Assembly: GCF_025245835.1 (NCBI RefSeq)
Contig: NZ_JAOBWS010000003.1
Location: 124,001-188,000 of the forward strand
Source: Rheinheimera sp. 4Y26
GTDB lineage: Bacteria > Pseudomonadota > Gammaproteobacteria > Enterobacterales > Alteromonadaceae
Reading direction: 5' to 3'
Length of the DNA stretch: 64,000 nucleotides
The position numbers and the translations under genes were made by a program. This document shows positions 61,801 to 64,000 of the stretch, piece by piece (the first letter of the stretch is position 1; each line of letters begins with the position of its first letter). A model generated the notes under the pieces. The model did not search any database, had not been told where the DNA came from, and was given only the letters and a program-made list of their open reading frames with translations.

Positions 61801-61994
61801 TGAAACAGCTGCAAGTTCCGTATCAGCAGCAACAACTAAGCGTAACAGCGACCTTTGGAGTGGTGGAAATTAACAGCCCACATAATGAATTATCCTACTG
61901 GCAACAAAAAGCTGACCTGGCTTTGTATCAGGGCAAGAAAAACGGCCGGGATCAGGTGGTGCTGTATCAGGACTTAACAGAGCATAAAGACTGA
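58872..61994 (+). CDS. membrane diguanylate cyclase with periplasmic Reg_prop/Y_Y_Y sensor
   Basis: This 1040-residue protein makes c-di-GMP in response to an external signal. After a signal sequence (ALLTGWALLLCLHTPLYAA), residues about 40-720 hold two-component-propeller repeats (DQQGFIWMANQLDGLQRFDG, RLWVGTTAGLYYLD, GLLWIATRHRGVFKL). A Y_Y_Y domain occupies about 740-815 and a transmembrane helix about 818-838 (LLWLLAALTLLVFSAALV). A short coiled coil leads into the GGDEF domain with DYLTRLPNR, DVDFFKQVNDNFGHDAGD and an active GGEEF at about 950-954. RQQD, five residues before GGEEF, is the product-inhibition I-site. Such architectures are often sugar or glycan sensors; the ligand is unknown. 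No good ribosome site is seen before ATG 58872. Confidence 0.92.
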   Translation: MIQFSSLLLSRWLSRLLALLTGWALLLCLHTPLYAADPQLRYHSLADDLINAPITSYGLSLDQQGFIWMANQLDGLQRFDGYQLHTFAFAPSQLHALAPSISSVQIDRKNRVWVGSWGHGLGMWSADRQSFSRWPLPGHMPGQQAFTGVKPPLPAPEGDLSQVQTLFSDQQQRLWVGTTAGLYYLDANDRPTKLSTLIAPQLSALRFWQISQSDDQRLWLATSAGLFELSHDLTDLKRWTATAIPPFDHNQRNLEVRTVLPVKDGVWFATSEALYFLDHKKQQLRPLAAPQLALARIQKLTQLRDGSILIGSGNGLYQLKAAFSYRQQLHKLMEALDVRDILQDHNGLLWIATRHRGVFKLQLSPPQFRMLHDAAGKNWFEPGLHRIASQLYHQGVLWLGLENEVLSYHIEQQQWQQHRFPAEALVKLVQGLAADSSGKLYAATDKGLFSLQGRKGFVAEEAPFARHPELKQQSIMALSFSPDGMLNMSIWQQGLLRWQPDNPDQGAVLHPIATGIGNSILQIVPVDHILWLVSSNSGLYRLDTEDDSLRHFSSALSSVPQLPSMYLPCAWSDSTSQVWLCSDLGLLKLDIVNNQLQQFTSSSGLPDPRVIAIAASPAQPELISKSGKTIKQQNQLPALWLVTRRGLAELDRNSMQIRSYTDLNGTAPLLLEQRALSADGNGRFYLGSGQGVLSFLPKQLSAVHSTAPLVLTRLQLDRHTLWQVPDAQMRPLRLAPDSKNLQFYFSLLDYQHNRHQYRYRLLGLDAEWQHNGHQHSLTFSNLPAGHYQLEVEVTGSRQNTAPLKISFEVERHWWQYKLLWLLAALTLLVFSAALVRLRLDHLNRKAHKLNQLVAKRTADLASANKQLASQARTDYLTRLPNRLAFSEQYQTVLHHCQRTVSPLCLVLIDVDFFKQVNDNFGHDAGDLVLRKLAETMSARLRQQDVLARFGGEEFILLLPDTAVTGAQILCENLRLAVKQLQVPYQQQQLSVTATFGVVEINSPHNELSYWQQKADLALYQGKKNGRDQVVLYQDLTEHKD

Positions 61995-62190
61995 ATGATA
62001 AAACGCCATTTTTGCCTCATCACCGGCCTACACACTCAATAGCACAAGCTCTGACAGCAAAAGCGCTGGTGGACCCATCATTCATTCGATTTAATTGGTT
62101 AATTCTGACCGTATTTGGCAATATTCACCGAATTATATTGTTTATACACTGGCGGCATTCAAGATGAGAGTCTCTTGTGTGGTGAACCAG

Positions 62191-62988
62191 ATGCAAAGCC
62201 AAAGTACAACACGTCAGCCGGTGATCTTTTTTGGTCACGGCAGCCCGATGAATGCCATCGAACACAACTCTTTTACCCGACAGTGGCAACAACAACTGGC
62301 CGATTTAACAGGAAAGAGAAAACCCAAAGCTGTGCTGCTGATTTCGGCGCATTGGTATGGTGTAGGTGTTAAAGTAACGGCCCAGCCAAGCCCGCCGACT
62401 TTGCATGACTTCAGCGGTTTTCCGCCTGCTCTTCATCAGTTTCAGTACCCCGCGCCCGGCGCTCCGGAACTGGCCACACGTATTCAGGCACTGCTGGCAC
62501 CTGTAGCTGTCTCGCTTGATCAGCAATGGGGCTTTGATCACGGCAGCTGGTCGGTATTAAGCCATGCCTTGCCAGATGCGGATATTCCGCTGCTACAGCT
62601 GTCGCTGGATGGCCGGCAAAAGCCAGAGTGGCATCTGGCGCTTGGGCAAAAGCTTACGCGGCTAAGGGATGAAGGCGTGCTGATTTTAGGCTCTGGTAAT
62701 GTGGTGCATAACCTGCGTTTACTGGACTGGCAAAATAACCCGGCGCCGGACTGGGCAAGAAACTTTGAGCATGCAGTAAAAACAGCATTGCAGGGGCGTG
62801 ACTTTGCTGCCCTTGCCAATTATCAGCAGCTGAGTCAGGACGCACAATTTGCAGTGCCCCATCCGGATCATTATCTGCCGCTTTTGTATGTGCTGGGCGC
62901 CAGTATTGCCGATGAACCTATGACCATTTTTAATGACGAGCTGGTGTATGGCAGCTTAAGTATGTTGTCGGTGCGTTTTGGCGCCTGA
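62191..62988 (+). CDS. ygiD: 4,5-DOPA-extradiol-type dioxygenase (YgiD family)
   Basis: This 265-residue LigB-type extradiol dioxygenase closely resembles E. coli YgiD. Metal-binding histidines lie in FFGHGSPMNAIE and ISAHWYG, with the later GFDHGSWSVL and SGNVVHNLR histidine motifs and the VPHPDHYLPLLYVLGA segment. It can cleave catechol rings such as that of DOPA; the physiological substrate in bacteria is unclear. The start is uncertain: ATG 62191 follows a weak GGTGA, and upstream ATGs at 62164 and beyond would add residues not found in the family. It stands alone after the diguanylate cyclase. Confidence 0.9.
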   Translation: MQSQSTTRQPVIFFGHGSPMNAIEHNSFTRQWQQQLADLTGKRKPKAVLLISAHWYGVGVKVTAQPSPPTLHDFSGFPPALHQFQYPAPGAPELATRIQALLAPVAVSLDQQWGFDHGSWSVLSHALPDADIPLLQLSLDGRQKPEWHLALGQKLTRLRDEGVLILGSGNVVHNLRLLDWQNNPAPDWARNFEHAVKTALQGRDFAALANYQQLSQDAQFAVPHPDHYLPLLYVLGASIADEPMTIFNDELVYGSLSMLSVRFGA

Positions 62989-63092
62989 AGTTACACCACC
63001 AAAGGCTACCTGGGCGCAGCAGTCGCCGCGCCCTGCTTTATTCTGTGTGTTGATAAAATCAGCGTTTGTCTAACATCAGCCTTTGGCGAGCA

Positions 63093-63449
63093 TCAGAGCT
63101 TGGCTAAGGCTTTCTTTTTTTCCAGCCGCTCCACAGCTTCAGTCAGCTCGGCCACTGTAACATCCTGTTGTTGTATGGTTGCAGCGAGCGCCGGCGGCAA
63201 AGGCTCCGCTGGTTTTAACGTCAGGCTGTGCAGATACACAACAGTGAAGGTCAGCAGATAACCGGCCAGCAACAAAGCGACATGCAGGTATAAACGCCGC
63301 TGCAGATTTTTATCCTGTTTTATTTTGCGCACTGCGCTGAGCACTGCGTTGCCCACCTGTTGCAGCTGTACAAACACAGGTTGTGCTTTTTCCAGCCAGG
63401 GACTGAGCTTTTGCAGATAAGGCGCCAAAGCAGTTTTTATTGTAGCCAT
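63093..63449 (-). CDS. small membrane protein with coiled-coil tail, unknown function
   Basis: I do not recognise this 118-residue protein. A basic amphipathic N-terminal region (ATIKTALAPYLQKLSPWLEKA to KIKQDKNLQRR) is followed by one transmembrane helix at about 55-75 (LHVALLLAGYLLTFTVVYL) and an outer segment of about 40 residues with a short coiled coil (TVAELTEAVERLEKKKALA). ATG 63449 follows GGAG, eight to nine bases upstream. It overlaps the preceding gene by 13 bp, so the two are translationally coupled. Confidence 0.7.
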   Translation of the reverse strand: MATIKTALAPYLQKLSPWLEKAQPVFVQLQQVGNAVLSAVRKIKQDKNLQRRLYLHVALLLAGYLLTFTVVYLHSLTLKPAEPLPPALAATIQQQDVTVAELTEAVERLEKKKALAKL

Positions 63450-64000
63450 GTTTTGATCTCCGCCTGCCACTGCGCTTTTTCCGCCGGGTTCAGTTTTTTC
63501 TGTGCAAAATATCCGTATTTTAATCTTTTATCGGATTTGAGCTCGAGCGTGATGCGCTTGTGGCCTTCAATCAGTTGCGCAAATTCCAGATCGCCGGTTT
63601 TTAAACTGGCCGCCAGTTTCAGCACCAGCGCCTGGTACTCTTTGGTTAATCCTTTAGGGGCTTCCAGCACCATGCGGCACAAATTATTGCGACATTCGGT
63701 GTCGAGCAATCTGAGCTGGTTGTTCACCACATTTTGTGTCAGATGCGCAATCATAAATTCGGTCGCTTCGGCCCAGAGCTCGTCTCTGTCCTGATCGGAA
63801 AAATCTTTATTTTCTTCAATTAGTTGAAGCTCATAGCGACGCAATTTATCCAGCTCGAGCTGGGCATTTAACGCCGGTAGTGCAGCGTCGCCATATTTTT
63901 GGTAAAAGCCGAGCACAGGTTTGAGCTGTTGTTGTTGCTGCTCATTGCTGAGTGCATCAAGCTGTTGTAACCAGTCGGGAGCGCTGAAAAGCGGCAACCA
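63437..64000 (-). CDS. unknown protein, partial at the right window edge
   Basis: At least 187 residues are visible and the frame stays open to the last base of the window. The first candidate start inside it is a TTG near 63997 with no visible ribosome site, so the true start is probably outside. It is helical and rich in Gln and Leu. DTECRNNLCRMVLEAP recalls the CRxxxCR disulphide motif of small periplasmic proteins, so an export signal may lie beyond the window. Later parts (HKRITLELKSDKRLKYGYFAQKK) give no family hint. It is coupled to the small membrane gene that follows it. Confidence 0.7.
   Translation of the reverse strand, partial: WLPLFSAPDWLQQLDALSNEQQQQQLKPVLGFYQKYGDAALPALNAQLELDKLRRYELQLIEENKDFSDQDRDELWAEATEFMIAHLTQNVVNNQLRLLDTECRNNLCRMVLEAPKGLTKEYQALVLKLAASLKTGDLEFAQLIEGHKRITLELKSDKRLKYGYFAQKKLNPAEKAQWQAEIKTWLQ

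Noticed and set aside
1-64000. CRISPR arrays, tRNA/rRNA genes, transposases or prophage
   Set aside because: I looked for regularly spaced repeats, cloverleaf-like segments and transposase or phage proteins by eye and saw none. A covariance-model search could still find small RNAs.

Overview
The window reads as a chromosomal segment of a free-living gammaproteobacterium. Protein sequences and gene order point to the Alteromonadales/Rheinheimera-Alishewanella area, which is an inference from family resemblance and synteny, not a search. It holds about 57 protein genes, most of them full length, and no rRNA, tRNA, CRISPR array or complete insertion sequence that I can see. The right-most gene runs off the window; glyA at the left edge is complete.

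Layout. Positions 1-10.1 kb hold housekeeping genes: glyA, an SOS-controlled dinB, a cold-shock protein beside a DEAD-box helicase, a yaiL / small membrane protein / GNAT / yaiI string, then yafS, gloB and mltD. Positions 10.3-19.2 kb hold a small membrane protein, a pseudo-receiver/HDOD protein, and a complete phenylalanine/tyrosine degradation set on the minus strand (phhA, phhB, hppD, hmgA, fumarylacetoacetase, maiA) with its regulator TyrR in the middle. Two good TyrR-box palindromes and one weak one lie in front of its transcription units. A methionine gamma-lyase follows.

Positions 20.5-30.9 kb are the conserved envelope-stress and peptide-transport block ycjF-ycjX-pspCBA / pspF-sapABCDF. 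A putative sigma-54 promoter and a perfect inverted repeat lie between pspA and pspF. pspF and sapA overlap by ATGA, which suggests that the stress activator and the Sap transporter share one mRNA. Positions 30.9-39.6 kb are the protein-quality-control run tig-clpP-clpX-lon-hupB-ppiD, with a strong sigma-32-like promoter in front of lon.

Positions 39.8-44.6 kb hold a GNAT gene, a 5-oxoproline (pyroglutamate) group (pxpA, two DUF969/DUF979 transporter subunits, pyrrolidone-carboxyl peptidase) that lacks pxpB and pxpC, and a NodB-type deacetylase. Positions 44.9-50.8 kb form a hydroxyproline catabolic cluster: an FAD D-amino-acid dehydrogenase facing deaminase, epimerase and aldehyde dehydrogenase genes, followed by a GntR/FCD regulator. 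The perfect palindrome ATTGTATACAAT lies in the divergent promoter.

Positions 50.8-53.1 kb are the accessory-looking part: a decayed non-coding stretch, a secreted protein built of tandem-duplicated modules that stops inside an Rhs core motif, and an AT-rich flank. Positions 53.1-64 kb hold a KefB-type antiporter, a DUF1289 protein, a large exported beta-propeller/amidohydrolase fusion, a periplasmic-propeller diguanylate cyclase, a YgiD-type dioxygenase and two unknown coupled genes at the edge.

Recurring theme: much of the window serves amino-acid and peptide scavenging (Phe, Tyr, Met, pyroglutamyl peptides, hydroxyproline, Sap transport, an exported amidohydrolase). That fits a proteolytic heterotroph. 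The least explained object is the modular Rhs-tailed protein at 51.3-52.8 kb.
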